From positions 62,001 to 126,000 of the forward strand of contig JAMWZC010000010.1 in NCBI GenBank assembly GCA_024304985.1: 64,000 nucleotides of DNA, given 5' to 3'. This stretch comes from Paracoccaceae bacterium (lineage in GTDB: Bacteria > Pseudomonadota > Alphaproteobacteria > Rhodobacterales > Rhodobacteraceae). The first letter of the stretch is position 1. Each line of letters opens with the position of its first letter. A program made the translations under genes and the position numbers. The notes under the pieces are model-generated. The model was not told the DNA's origin. It ran no database searches and saw only the letters and a list, made by a program, of their open reading frames with translations. Shown here piece by piece: positions 53,257-61,394 of the stretch.

Positions 53257-54396
53257 TCAGGCGGCGGCGAGTTTCTTTCTGGGGTCATAGAATGGACGCT
53301 CGACCACCGTCGCGCGCGTGGGTCCGGACGGGGTCACGACCTCGACCTCGGCCCCGATATGGGCATGCGCGACGGCCACCATCGACAGCGCGATGTTGCG
53401 CTCAAGCCGGGGAGAGTAGACCGCCGATGTGACCTTGCCGATATCCGTACCGTCCTTGTTGATGGCCCAGAAGGTGGTGTTCGGGCCTTTCATCGGCGCG
53501 CAGTCGATGATCAGACCCACCTGCATCCGGCTGACACCCTGCTCCTGAATGCGCCGCAATGCGGGCTTTCCGATGAAATCGGCCTCGATGTCCAGGTTCA
53601 CAAGGCGGTCCAGCCCAAGTTCATATGGGTTGGTCGTGATGTCCGCATCGGCATGGTAGGACAGCATCCCGCCCTCAATACGACGGATCGAAGAGGTGTG
53701 GCCCGGCTTCAGGCCATAGTCCATGCCGGTGGCCATGATCCGTTCCCACAACGCATCGCCATAGGCACTGTCGCGCAGATAGATCTCATATCCCAATTCG
53801 CTGGACCAACCGGTGCGGGACACAAGCAGGGGGATGCCGTCGAGGTCCATCTCGCGGTGCCAGTAATACTTGAGGTCAAGGATACTGTCGCCGAACAGTG
53901 CCTGCATGATCTGGCCCGATTTCGGCCCTTGCAACTGCAACGGGGACACGTCCGGTTCGATGATCGTGACATCAAGGCCGGAATGAACCGCCACGCCCTG
54001 CGCCCACAGCAGGATGTCGCTGTCCGCCAGCGAGATCCAGAAATGATTCTCCGCCAGCCGCAGCAGAATCGGGTCATTGAGAATGCCGCCTTCGGCATTG
54101 GTGATGAGGACATATTTGCACTGCCCCACCGCCATCTGTGACAGATCGCGCGGCGTCAGCATCTGCACGAAACGCGCGGCATCAGGGCCGGTGATTTCGA
54201 CCTGACGCTCCACCGCCACGTCACACAGGATCGCGTCATTGACCAGGTTCCAGAAATTCTGTTCCGGATCACCGAAATCGCGCGGGATATACATGTGATT
54301 GTAGACGGAAAACCCCTGCGCGCCCCAGCGGACGGTGGCGTCGAAATAGGGGGATTTCCGGATCTGCGTGCCAAAGCCGAAGTCGTCTGCTTGCAT
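53257..54396 (-). CDS. DmdA-like aminomethyltransferase-fold protein (putative DMSP/thioether demethylase)
   Basis: 379-residue GcvT-fold protein that resembles DmdA. The features seen are VYNHMYIPRDF (31-41), CDVAVERQVEITGPDAARF (58-76), QMLTPRDL, IEPDVSPLQLQGPKSGQIM, and the C-terminal SMVAVAHAHIGAEVEV. DmdA transfers a methyl group from dimethylsulfoniopropionate to tetrahydrofolate, giving methylmercaptopropionate. Whether this protein is true DmdA or a DmdA-like paralogue needs phylogeny. It is first of the minus-strand cluster with the hydratase, CoA ligase and SBP56 genes, after the Lrp gene. A terminator lies just downstream. Confidence 0.8.
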   Translation of the reverse strand: MQADDFGFGTQIRKSPYFDATVRWGAQGFSVYNHMYIPRDFGDPEQNFWNLVNDAILCDVAVERQVEITGPDAARFVQMLTPRDLSQMAVGQCKYVLITNAEGGILNDPILLRLAENHFWISLADSDILLWAQGVAVHSGLDVTIIEPDVSPLQLQGPKSGQIMQALFGDSILDLKYYWHREMDLDGIPLLVSRTGWSSELGYEIYLRDSAYGDALWERIMATGMDYGLKPGHTSSIRRIEGGMLSYHADADITTNPYELGLDRLVNLDIEADFIGKPALRRIQEQGVSRMQVGLIIDCAPMKGPNTTFWAINKDGTDIGKVTSAVYSPRLERNIALSMVAVAHAHIGAEVEVVTPSGPTRATVVERPFYDPRKKLAAA

Positions 54397-54502
54397 TTTT
54401 GTCGCCCTTGCTTGTCACCGGTCGGACTGGCCGGGATCGTTTGAACCTGCCGCAAATCTAGAGTTGGGTGATATGCGGAGGCGGGCTGAAAAACTGGTGG
54501 CT

Positions 54503-54520
54503 TTAGGCTGAACAGGCTAA
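54503..54520. promoter_or_regulatory. imperfect palindrome upstream of the DmdA-like gene, possible Lrp site
   Basis: TTAGGCTGAACAGGCTAA pairs at 7 of 9 positions. It lies 107 bp before the DmdA-like start, in the spacer after the Lrp/AsnC gene. AsnC/Lrp regulators bind dyads of this size, often near their own gene. No consensus comparison was made. Confidence 0.4.
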
Positions 54521-54539
54521 TTTTTGGGCGCTTTGCAGA

Positions 54540-55049
54540 TCATTCGGTCTGTCGGGGCGCAACGACATCATTCGAGGCCAATTTGACCAGATTTGGCAGA
54601 CTGGACTTCACGGTCCGAGTCGCGATGTAGGTCATGTAGCGATCAACCCCCAGTTCGGCATCCAGCATGGCCTGCATCAGCGCCTGAAAGCCAGTAAGAT
54701 TGGAGCAGACCACCTTGAGGACGTAATCCATACCGCCCCCCGTCGCGATACATTCCGTGAATTCGTCCCTGCTGTTCACAAAAGCTTCGAACCTGTCGAA
54801 GTCGGCCTTGCGGTGATGTGTCAGCGATACGGTCACGATGACCCGCGTGAATTCGCAGATCCGCTCAAGCGCGATGTCGGCGTGATAGCCACGAATGAAG
54901 CCCGCCGCCTTGAGCCGATCCAGGCGGGCCCAGCAGGGTGTGGCAGAGATATTGGCAATTTCGGCAAGTCTGGTCTTGCTCAACTGCCCATGCTGCTGCA
55001 CGGCGCAAAGGATACGCAAGTCAGTCGCATCAAGGCCAATCTTTTTCAT
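54540..55049 (-). CDS. Lrp/AsnC-family transcriptional regulator
   Basis: 169-residue regulator. The N-terminal HTH (LDATDLRILCAVQQHGQLSK, then ISATPCWARLDRLKAAGFI) and C-terminal RAM domain (TECIATGGGMDYVLKVVCSN, LGVDRYMTYIATRTVK) are complete. Ligand is usually an amino acid or related compound. It is directly upstream of and in the same direction as the DmdA-like gene (143-bp spacer holding a dyad), so control of the downstream cluster is likely but not shown. Confidence 0.9.
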   Translation of the reverse strand: MKKIGLDATDLRILCAVQQHGQLSKTRLAEIANISATPCWARLDRLKAAGFIRGYHADIALERICEFTRVIVTVSLTHHRKADFDRFEAFVNSRDEFTECIATGGGMDYVLKVVCSNLTGFQALMQAMLDAELGVDRYMTYIATRTVKSSLPNLVKLASNDVVAPRQTE

Positions 55050-55291
55050 GCGTCGGAAACCCTAAATTCATCAGGAACCTGACGGCGGACACACCGTTCC
55101 CCTTCTCAAGAAAGCTACCTCGAAAAGGCCGTCTTGCTGAATGGATTTGCGACCCGTTCTCCGTCAACAACGGCACGAACAGGGTCGCCCCTCGACCATG
55201 GGCATACAGCGCAGAGGAAAAACGGTTTTCCTTTGCGTGGACTGAATGACAACGTCGGACTGCACCCGGCCATGCAGAAAAGTCAGCTCAT

Positions 55292-55831
55292 TCAGGATGC
55301 GTCTCGCAAGGCTGTTTCAAAGTGGCCCTCGACAGTCCTGCAATCATCCGTGTCGGCTTCGGCAAAGAAGCTGTCCTTTCGGCACAGGGTCGCCGTAAAG
55401 CGGCCCGCGGCGGATGCCGGATCGTCAAGGGACAGGGTGTCCAGCGTGACCGCGGCCGCGCCACCCTCTTCGCTTTGAAAGAATGCGGCGTTCATGCCCT
55501 CGGGCCACCAGCTTATCGAAGGAGTCATCGGCGCAAGTGATCCATCCGCCCCCATCAGCATGAAATCGACCACCAGGATCCCTTGCAAGATGCTGTCGGC
55601 CTGCGGGTCATGGGCCTGGATCGACACCGACAGCATCGGACCGATGGACCGGACCTCGGCTGTGGAGGTGCCCTCGGACGGCACGTCAAGCGTTTGCCCT
55701 TCGTAGGTATCGCCGTCGATCGTCGCGGTCATCGTGCCCATGGGCACAGTCTCCTGAGCCAGCGCTTTCTGTCCAAAGGGCAGCAGCAGCGCGATGACGG
55801 TTGCAGAGACAAGGGCCTGTTGTCGGGTCAT
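55292..55831 (-). CDS. secreted hypothetical protein
   Basis: 179-residue protein with a signal peptide (MTRQQALVSATVIALLLPFGQKALA). The mature part is acidic and beta-rich in appearance, with IDGDTYEGQTLDVPSEG and ISWWPEGM, and ends with a Cys pair (CRKDSFF...DDCRTV) that may form a disulfide. I do not recognise the family. ATG 55831 follows GAAAGGAC. It is preceded by a 37-codon ORF that ends 17 nt upstream and may be co-transcribed. Confidence 0.7.
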   Translation of the reverse strand: MTRQQALVSATVIALLLPFGQKALAQETVPMGTMTATIDGDTYEGQTLDVPSEGTSTAEVRSIGPMLSVSIQAHDPQADSILQGILVVDFMLMGADGSLAPMTPSISWWPEGMNAAFFQSEEGGAAAVTLDTLSLDDPASAAGRFTATLCRKDSFFAEADTDDCRTVEGHFETALRDAS

Positions 55832-55848
55832 GGGAAAAGTCCTTTCTG

Positions 55849-55962
55849 TCAAATCAGGAGTTGCCATCCGTCGCGCTCGATACGGAAAATGCGGACGGGT
55901 GCGCCGGGTTGGCTTGGGTCCGGGCGCAGGCGGAAAACAGCGGTATGACGCGCGTCCTTCAT
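55849..55962 (-). CDS. candidate 37-residue small protein
   Basis: ATG 55962 follows AAGGTGA, and the reading frame codes MKDARHTAVFRLRPDPSQPG and then a stretch with VRIFRIERDGWQLLI before TGA at 55849-55851. Codon choice is G/C-rich at third positions and the C-terminal half looks protein-like. It lies 17 nt before the secreted-protein gene. It is too short for domain assignment, and without conservation data it remains a candidate. The rest of the 302-bp spacer to 56133 shows nothing else. Confidence 0.4.
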   Translation of the reverse strand: MKDARHTAVFRLRPDPSQPGAPVRIFRIERDGWQLLI

Positions 55963-56133
55963 GGTGTCACCTTACCACGAATGGACATCTGTTCGAGCCT
56001 TATCCCAAGATCCAGCGAATTTCCCCGTTCAAGCGGCGGATCAGACTGTTCCGCAACAGGATGCACCGACACGGATCTGGCCCGGCAAGGATCCGGGGCG
56101 CGACGGGTCGAGGATACAAGCCCGTGCCTTGCT

Positions 56134-57579
56134 TCAGCGTGCCAAATGCAGAAGGCTGTTCACGTCGAGATGTGCTTCCAGATGATCGGCCAGCGCATCC
56201 AGGGTCTCTTCGATCATCGCACCATGCGACCGCTGCGCCGCCGCCGCCCCCAGCATTTCCAGAAAGGCCGCGCGGAAACTGTCCGTGGCGAAAAGGCCGT
56301 GCAGATAGCTGCCCATGATCCGCCCGTCCGCGCTGACAGCGCCGTCGGCCCGGCCATCGACATGGGCAAAGGGCCGCCCGCAATCCGCGCCGGTGCTGCG
56401 TCCGATGTGGATTTCATAACCCTCTACCTTCTGCCCGGTCGCGGAATGCGTGGCGCGAACGCGCGCCAGCCTCTTCTCCGCCATCATGACCGTTTCAATG
56501 TCCAGCAGGCCCAGCCCTTTGGTTTCGCCGGGCGCCCCCTCGATTCCCTCAGGATCGCGGATGAGACGCCCCAGCATCTGGTAGCCCCCGCATATGCCCA
56601 AGACGAGTCCACCGCGCCTGACATGCGCGGCAAGGTCGATGTCCCATCCCTGCGCACGCAGAAAGGCCAGATCCGCGCAGGTGGATTTCGTCCCCGGCAG
56701 GATGACCAGTCGCGCCGTGCCGGGGATCGCTTCGCCGGGCCGCACCATCACAAGATTGACGCCCGGCTCAGCCTTCAAAGGGTCAAGATCGTCGAAATTG
56801 GCAATCCGCGAAAGGGTCAGGCAGGCGATGGTCACGCCATCCCCCGCAGGTCCCGCGGCGATCTCCAACGCATCCTCGGCCGGAAGCAGATGGGCCTGCC
56901 CGAACCACGGCAGAACCCCGAACCCACGCCAGCCGGTGCGGAGTTCGATCGCCCTGTAGCCGTCGTCGAACAGACGCGGATCACCCCGGAACTTGTTGAT
57001 CAGGAACCCCGCGACCATCGCGGCATCGGCAGCCTCCAGCACCGCCTGCGTGCCCACGATCTGCGCGATGACACCGCCCCGGTCGATATCCCCGGTCAGG
57101 ATCACAGGCACATCGGCGGCACGGGCAAAGCCCATGTTGGCGATATCGCCGGCGCGCAGGTTCACTTCGGCGGGGCTGCCGGCGCCTTCCACGATCACCA
57201 GATCATGGGCGGCCCGCAGACGCGCGAAACTGTCCAGAACATGGCTCATAAGCCGCGGTTTCAGCGTGGCGTAATCCTTTGCGTCGGTCGTGGTCAGCCG
57301 TTGTCCCTGCACGATCACCTGCGCGCCCGTCTCGCTTTCGGGTTTCAGCAGAACCGGGTTCATATCCGTATGCGCTTCAAGCCCGCAGGCTTCGGCCTGC
57401 AGGGCCTGCGCCCGCCCGATCTCGCCACCGTCCACGGTCACGGCGGCATTGTTCGACATGTTCTGCGGCTTGAATGGCGCAACAGACAGGCCCCGTCGCC
57501 GCGCGGCGCGGCACAGCCCCGCGACAAGCAGCGACTTGCCGACATTGGACCCGCAGCCCTGGATCATGATCGCCGCCAT
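56134..57579 (-). CDS. cobQ: cobyric acid synthase
   Basis: 481-residue enzyme that amidates adenosylcobyrinic a,c-diamide to adenosylcobyric acid in cobalamin biosynthesis. The N-terminal P-loop-type domain reads [21 protein letters not shown]. The C-terminal class I glutamine amidotransferase has the nucleophile C330 in [11 protein letters not shown] and a terminal HG...H region. ATG 57579 is chosen; an in-frame extension to 57666 lacks conservation-like sequence. It overlaps nothing and follows a 32-codon leader ORF by 1 nt. Confidence 0.93.
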   Translation of the reverse strand: MAAIMIQGCGSNVGKSLLVAGLCRAARRRGLSVAPFKPQNMSNNAAVTVDGGEIGRAQALQAEACGLEAHTDMNPVLLKPESETGAQVIVQGQRLTTTDAKDYATLKPRLMSHVLDSFARLRAAHDLVIVEGAGSPAEVNLRAGDIANMGFARAADVPVILTGDIDRGGVIAQIVGTQAVLEAADAAMVAGFLINKFRGDPRLFDDGYRAIELRTGWRGFGVLPWFGQAHLLPAEDALEIAAGPAGDGVTIACLTLSRIANFDDLDPLKAEPGVNLVMVRPGEAIPGTARLVILPGTKSTCADLAFLRAQGWDIDLAAHVRRGGLVLGICGGYQMLGRLIRDPEGIEGAPGETKGLGLLDIETVMMAEKRLARVRATHSATGQKVEGYEIHIGRSTGADCGRPFAHVDGRADGAVSADGRIMGSYLHGLFATDSFRAAFLEMLGAAAAQRSHGAMIEETLDALADHLEAHLDVNSLLHLAR

Positions 57580-57580
57580 G

Positions 57581-57679
57581 TCAGGTGCCGCGCCTTTGTC
57601 GCGCGACAGCGTGCAGAACCATGCCACGGCCCCCTGCAGGCAGTTCCCTGCCCGAAACGTCGTCATATCCAGCCTTCAT
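57581..57679 (-). CDS. candidate 32-codon leader ORF upstream of cobQ
   Basis: ATG 57679 follows AACAGGAG, a strong ribosome site, and the frame runs 32 codons to TGA ending at 57581, directly before the cobQ start (57579). cobQ itself has only a weak ribosome site, so coupled translation would make sense. Predicted peptide starts [17 protein letters not shown]. In the mRNA, GCCACGGC (57680-57687, just before the ATG) can pair with GCCGTGGC (57623-57630), which could mask the start. Coding status is unproven. Confidence 0.4.
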   Translation of the reverse strand: MKAGYDDVSGRELPAGGRGMVLHAVARQRRGT

Positions 57680-57687
57680 GCCGTGGC

Positions 57688-58058
57688 TCCTGTTCATGGC
57701 CCCCATGCCGATGCCAATTGACCTGCGCCGTCAAGCACTGGTGCCTGTCCTAAGGCAGGCCCGGAAGGATTGCGACAGGTATTCACCCGCTTGAGCGTTC
57801 CTTTGAAAACGCTTGGCCGCTTCATGGTGGTGTTGAGGCACGAAGGCCAAGGTCATTCCACAGCGTCCAAAAGACTTGACCCCCTGCAGGCTTGGGCGCA
57901 CAAAAACACAAGTTGCCCGGCGCAGGACAAGACCAGAGCGGATGATGGGGACATGAGAAAAGGCTGTTCACATGGCTGCGCCATGACCCAGGCGCCGCAA
58001 GAGCGGCCCTTCCAGATCAACCCCGATCGCCGTCAGCCATGATGGCAAGGAGAGAGAG
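57688..58058. other. cobQ-cbiM-like intergenic region with inverted repeats, no gene
   Basis: About 370 bp between divergent genes. Inverted repeats include CTTGGCC (57812-57818) with GGCCAAG (57845-57851), and AGCGTT (57794-57799) with AACGCT (57808-57813). I looked for the conserved B12-riboswitch core on both strands and did not find it. It must hold promoters for cobQ and the CbiM-like gene. A structured RNA is possible but unproven. Confidence 0.4.
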
Positions 58059-58730
58059 ATGCATATAGAACCGGGCCTCGTCGACGGCGCAAAGATCACG
58101 CTCAGCTATGCGACCGCAGCCGCGGCAGGCACCACGGGTCTGTGGTTCGCACGCCACGCGATCAAGGAACGTGGTGTGACCTCGCTGATCCTGCGCAGCG
58201 GCCTTGCCGCGGTTCTGACCTTCCTTTTCTTCGAAGTGCTGCCAACATTCCCCGTCGGCGTGTCCGAGGTCCATTTCATTCTGGGATCAACCCTGTTCCT
58301 GATCCTTGGCCCCGGCCCCTCGGCCATCGGACTGGCCCTTGGTCTGGTGATCCAGGGGCTGTTCTTCTCTCCGACCGACTTGCCACAATATGCGATGAAC
58401 ATGACCACGCTTCTGGTGCCGCTCTTTGCCCTGACCGCCTTGGCGCGGCGGACCATCGCGCCCGGAACCGCCTATGTGGATCTGACCTATGCGCAGGTCC
58501 TGACACTGTCGGCCTGCTATCAGGGTGGGGTCGTGGCGTGGGTGGCCTTCTGGGCGATCTACGGCATGGGCGCGCAGGCTGTCGCGCCCGTGGGCACCTT
58601 CGCGGTCGCCTATCTGGCTGTGATCCTGCTAGAGCCACTGGTGGATCTTGGCGTTCTGGCCGCAGCCAAGAGGGCGCGGGGCAAACTGTCACCCTTGCTG
58701 GTCACGCCCCGGCTTCACACACCCGCCTGA
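58059..58730 (+). CDS. CbiM-like energy-coupling factor permease (Co/Ni uptake)
   Basis: 223-residue membrane protein. The N-terminus MHIEPGLVDGAKITLSYAT provides the conserved His used for metal binding by CbiM/NikM proteins (the metal-coordinating Met-x-His start), and six hydrophobic segments follow. CbiM usually works with CbiN, CbiQ and the ATPase CbiO, none of which lies in the window. The location beside cobQ supports cobalt supply for cobalamin. ATG 58059 follows AAGGAGAGAGAG. Confidence 0.82.
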   Translation: MHIEPGLVDGAKITLSYATAAAAGTTGLWFARHAIKERGVTSLILRSGLAAVLTFLFFEVLPTFPVGVSEVHFILGSTLFLILGPGPSAIGLALGLVIQGLFFSPTDLPQYAMNMTTLLVPLFALTALARRTIAPGTAYVDLTYAQVLTLSACYQGGVVAWVAFWAIYGMGAQAVAPVGTFAVAYLAVILLEPLVDLGVLAAAKRARGKLSPLLVTPRLHTPA

Positions 58731-58926
58731 CGCGGCACCGTCGCGGCCCGGACCATCGCCGCGATGCGTGGCGCATGCATTCATCCGGGTTGTCGCAACG
58801 CCCGCGCTGGGGCAAGGTTGCTGTGGTGCTCTGCCCCCGGTCAGCCGGGGCGCATCGCTGTCCCGGTTCGGACAGCGCCGGTCCAGAGCACGCCGCAAAC
58901 AGGGCGCAGCACAGGAGAGAACGACG

Positions 58927-59235
58927 ATGATGGGGGAAGACGAAGCCAAGGTCTCAGGACGCCTGAACGGCGAGCAGTTCGAGCCGGAAAAGCCGGACAA
59001 CATGGCGATGCGCCTGCTCTACATGATCCTGATCGCGATCATGATCTCGCTGGCGCAAACCGTTCTGGGGGTCGCCACGCTGCTGCAATTCGTGGTCATG
59101 CTGGTGAACAACAACGAGCCGAACAAGCGGCTGGCCGATTTCGGCACCGATCTGGGCATCTGGGTCGCCAAGGCCGCGCGGTTTCAGATGGCGGCCAGCA
59201 ACGTCAAACCCTGGCCCTGGACCGAACTTGACTGA
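58927..59235 (+). CDS. DUF4389 small membrane protein
   Basis: 102-residue protein. An acidic N-terminal part (MGEDEAKVSGRLNGEQFEPE) is followed by one strong hydrophobic stretch (MRLLYMILIAIMISLAQTVL) and FVVMLVNNNEPNKRLADFGTDL, typical of DUF4389. The function is unknown. ATG 58927 follows AGGAGAGAA; a second ATG at 58930 is equally possible. The 196-bp gap to the CbiM-like gene on the same strand gives no clear sign of one operon. Confidence 0.8.
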   Translation: MMGEDEAKVSGRLNGEQFEPEKPDNMAMRLLYMILIAIMISLAQTVLGVATLLQFVVMLVNNNEPNKRLADFGTDLGIWVAKAARFQMAASNVKPWPWTELD

Positions 59236-59267
59236 CACCCGGCAAGGCCCGAGTGCCGATCACGGGA

Positions 59268-60284
59268 TCACCCGAGCAACAGATCGGATACCGCCTGTCG
59301 CAACACCGCCTCATCCGCGGGGTTCAGCGCAGGGTTGCCCGCCCGGTGACCCCAGATCGACTCGATCGGGCGGTATTCGGCATGGGGCATCATGGCGGTC
59401 TCCAGCGCGCTGTCCTCGGGCGTGAAGTAAAGATCGGTGCGCGAGGGCATGATGATCGACCTTGCCGTAATTGCCCCCAAGGCCCGCTCCCGATCCCCGT
59501 TGTAGATGGCATTGTCCGAGATGTCCGAAGCCAGCCATGTCTCCAGGCTGGCCAGCAGATCATGCGCGTCGCGGCGCAGGAAATTGGCCTCCCAAGAACG
59601 GACCAGAAAATCCTCGAGCGAGGTGAAACCAACGGTTTCATACAGTTTTTCACGGTAGAAGGCCTGTGACATGGCCCAACCCGCATAAACCCGCCCCATC
59701 GCGCGCAGGCCGCGCGTGGGATGGGCCGTAAAATGAGTGCCCGTCCAAGCAGGATCGCCTGTCAGCGTCGCCCGCACCCCTTCAAGGAAAACCCGATTGT
59801 GGATCGAGGTCCGCGCCGAACCGCAGACGGCACAGATGCGCGCCACCTGATCGGGAAAGATCGCACCCCAATGCAGCGCCTGCTGCGCGCCCATAGACCA
59901 GCCATAGATCAACGCCAGATGCTCGATCCCGAACACCTCGGCCAGCAGGCGGCGTTGGGCATGGACATTGTCCCAATGGGTGAACAGCGGGCTGCGTTCC
60001 GGCCCGAAGGGTGGCTCAAGGGTCGAGGGCGAGGATGACAGCCCGTTGCCGAACATGTTGGGGATGATGATGAACCAGTCGTCAGGGTCCAGCACGCGCC
60101 CCGGTCCGATCAGCCATTCCGTGTCATGATGCTGTGCCCCATAGGACGTGGGATACAGGATCACATTCGACTTGTCCCGCGCCAGCCGCCCATAGGTCTT
60201 GTAGACCAGCTTCGCACGCGGCAGGGTCATGCCCCGCTGCAGTTTCAGGTTTGGGATCTCGAAAACCCCTGTTTCACCGTTCAT
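59268..60284 (-). CDS. alpha/beta hydrolase, homoserine-O-acetyltransferase-like (MetX fold)
   Basis: 338-residue hydrolase-fold enzyme. The nucleophile is S130 in the motif YGWSMGAQQALHW, and the catalytic Asp/His are plausible in TDLYFTP and WGHRAGNP near the C-terminus. MetX relatives acylate homoserine, but the motif is GWSMGAQ and the context is a polyamine-type ABC operon, so amide or ester hydrolysis is also possible. It lies 52 nt after the PotD-like gene on the same strand and probably shares its mRNA. The GTG/ATG start at 60284 gives MNGETGVFEIPN. Confidence 0.82.
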   Translation of the reverse strand: MNGETGVFEIPNLKLQRGMTLPRAKLVYKTYGRLARDKSNVILYPTSYGAQHHDTEWLIGPGRVLDPDDWFIIIPNMFGNGLSSSPSTLEPPFGPERSPLFTHWDNVHAQRRLLAEVFGIEHLALIYGWSMGAQQALHWGAIFPDQVARICAVCGSARTSIHNRVFLEGVRATLTGDPAWTGTHFTAHPTRGLRAMGRVYAGWAMSQAFYREKLYETVGFTSLEDFLVRSWEANFLRRDAHDLLASLETWLASDISDNAIYNGDRERALGAITARSIIMPSRTDLYFTPEDSALETAMMPHAEYRPIESIWGHRAGNPALNPADEAVLRQAVSDLLLG

Positions 60285-60336
60285 CCCTGCCCCTCCGGAT
60301 CTGGGCGCACCCCGGACAGGGATGCGCCCCCCTCAT

Positions 60337-61365
60337 TTATTGCAGCACTTCGGTCCAGATCTGCGATTGCAGGTCATTGACCTCTTGCGAGCAAGCCGGG
60401 CTGAACCGGCCCGCCGCCATCAGTTCAGGCGCCGCCACGATCTCGGGGGCATTGCGCATCACCTCGTCCATGAACTCCTCGGAGCCGGTCACGCCATTGG
60501 CATAGCGCGCGAAGTTCGAGATCATGGCCGCGTTCTCGGGTTCGAGAATGAAGTTGATGAATGTCATCGCATTCTCGGTGTTCTGCGCATCGGCCAGCAC
60601 CATGGCGCTGTCCATCCAGATCGGATAGCCGGTGGTGGGATAGCCATAGGCCAGATCCTCGTTCTGCAGGCGCGCCCGCATCGTGGCCCCGTTCCAATAG
60701 ATCCCGGCCGAGAAATCGCCCGCCGCATGGGCATCGACTGTGCCATAGTCCAGTGCTTTCCAATGCGCCTTGGCGGACACCAGCATGTCGCGCACCTTGC
60801 GCATCACGTCCATGTCCATCGTGCAGGCTTCGCCCCCGGCATAGTAGATGGCGATGGCCATGACATCGGACATCTCGGGGATGACATTGATCTTGCCCTT
60901 CAACTCGTCAGGCGGATTGAAGATGATGCCCGCGTCATTGATGTCACCCTTGAAGACGCTGGTGTTCACGATCACGCCGGTCGTGCCCCACTGCCATGGC
61001 ACCGAATATTCCCGACCCGGATCGAAATCCACATCCACCCATTCCGGCGCGATATTGCCGTGATTGGTCACGATGGATTTGTCCAACGGCACGACCAGCC
61101 CCTCGTTGATCCATGTCTGCGTATAGGAATTCGACGGGACCACGATATCGAACCCGTGCCCTCCCTGCCGGATGCGGGCCAGCGCCGTATCATTGCTGTC
61201 GTAATCCGTGACATTGACCTTGATCCCGGTCTCGGCTTCGAACTTCTCAAGCAACTCGGGGCTGGTGTAGTTGCCCCAGTTGTAAAGGTTCACCACGCCT
61301 TCCGCGTGGACAAGGCCGCTCGTGGCCAGAAGGGCGGCAAGCCCCAGTGTGAGATGTCGTTTCAT
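60337..61365 (-). CDS. polyamine-type ABC transporter substrate-binding protein (PotD/PotF-like)
   Basis: 342-residue periplasmic receptor with a Sec signal (MKRHLTLGLAALLATSGLVHA). The mature N-terminus VVNLYNWGNYTSPELLEKFE and the GFDIVVPSNSYTQ segment are typical of spermidine/putrescine binders, and the WNGATMRARLQ and GYPTTGYPIW pockets match the family. ATG 61365 follows AGGGAGACG. The operon runs from the ATPase at the window edge through two permeases to this gene. Confidence 0.9.
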   Translation of the reverse strand: MKRHLTLGLAALLATSGLVHAEGVVNLYNWGNYTSPELLEKFEAETGIKVNVTDYDSNDTALARIRQGGHGFDIVVPSNSYTQTWINEGLVVPLDKSIVTNHGNIAPEWVDVDFDPGREYSVPWQWGTTGVIVNTSVFKGDINDAGIIFNPPDELKGKINVIPEMSDVMAIAIYYAGGEACTMDMDVMRKVRDMLVSAKAHWKALDYGTVDAHAAGDFSAGIYWNGATMRARLQNEDLAYGYPTTGYPIWMDSAMVLADAQNTENAMTFINFILEPENAAMISNFARYANGVTGSEEFMDEVMRNAPEIVAAPELMAAGRFSPACSQEVNDLQSQIWTEVLQ

Positions 61366-61394
61366 TGGTCGTCTCCCTGTGGTTGTGGTTGCGG

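Noticed and set aside
55801-57753. 650-codon plus-strand frame opposite cobQ
   Set aside because: cobQ has an intact P-loop and amidotransferase Cys on the minus strand; this frame has none.
57580-58058. Cobalamin riboswitch upstream of cobQ or the CbiM-like gene
   Set aside because: The expected B12-box and conserved core were not found on either strand, although inverted repeats are present. A covariance-model search would be decisive.
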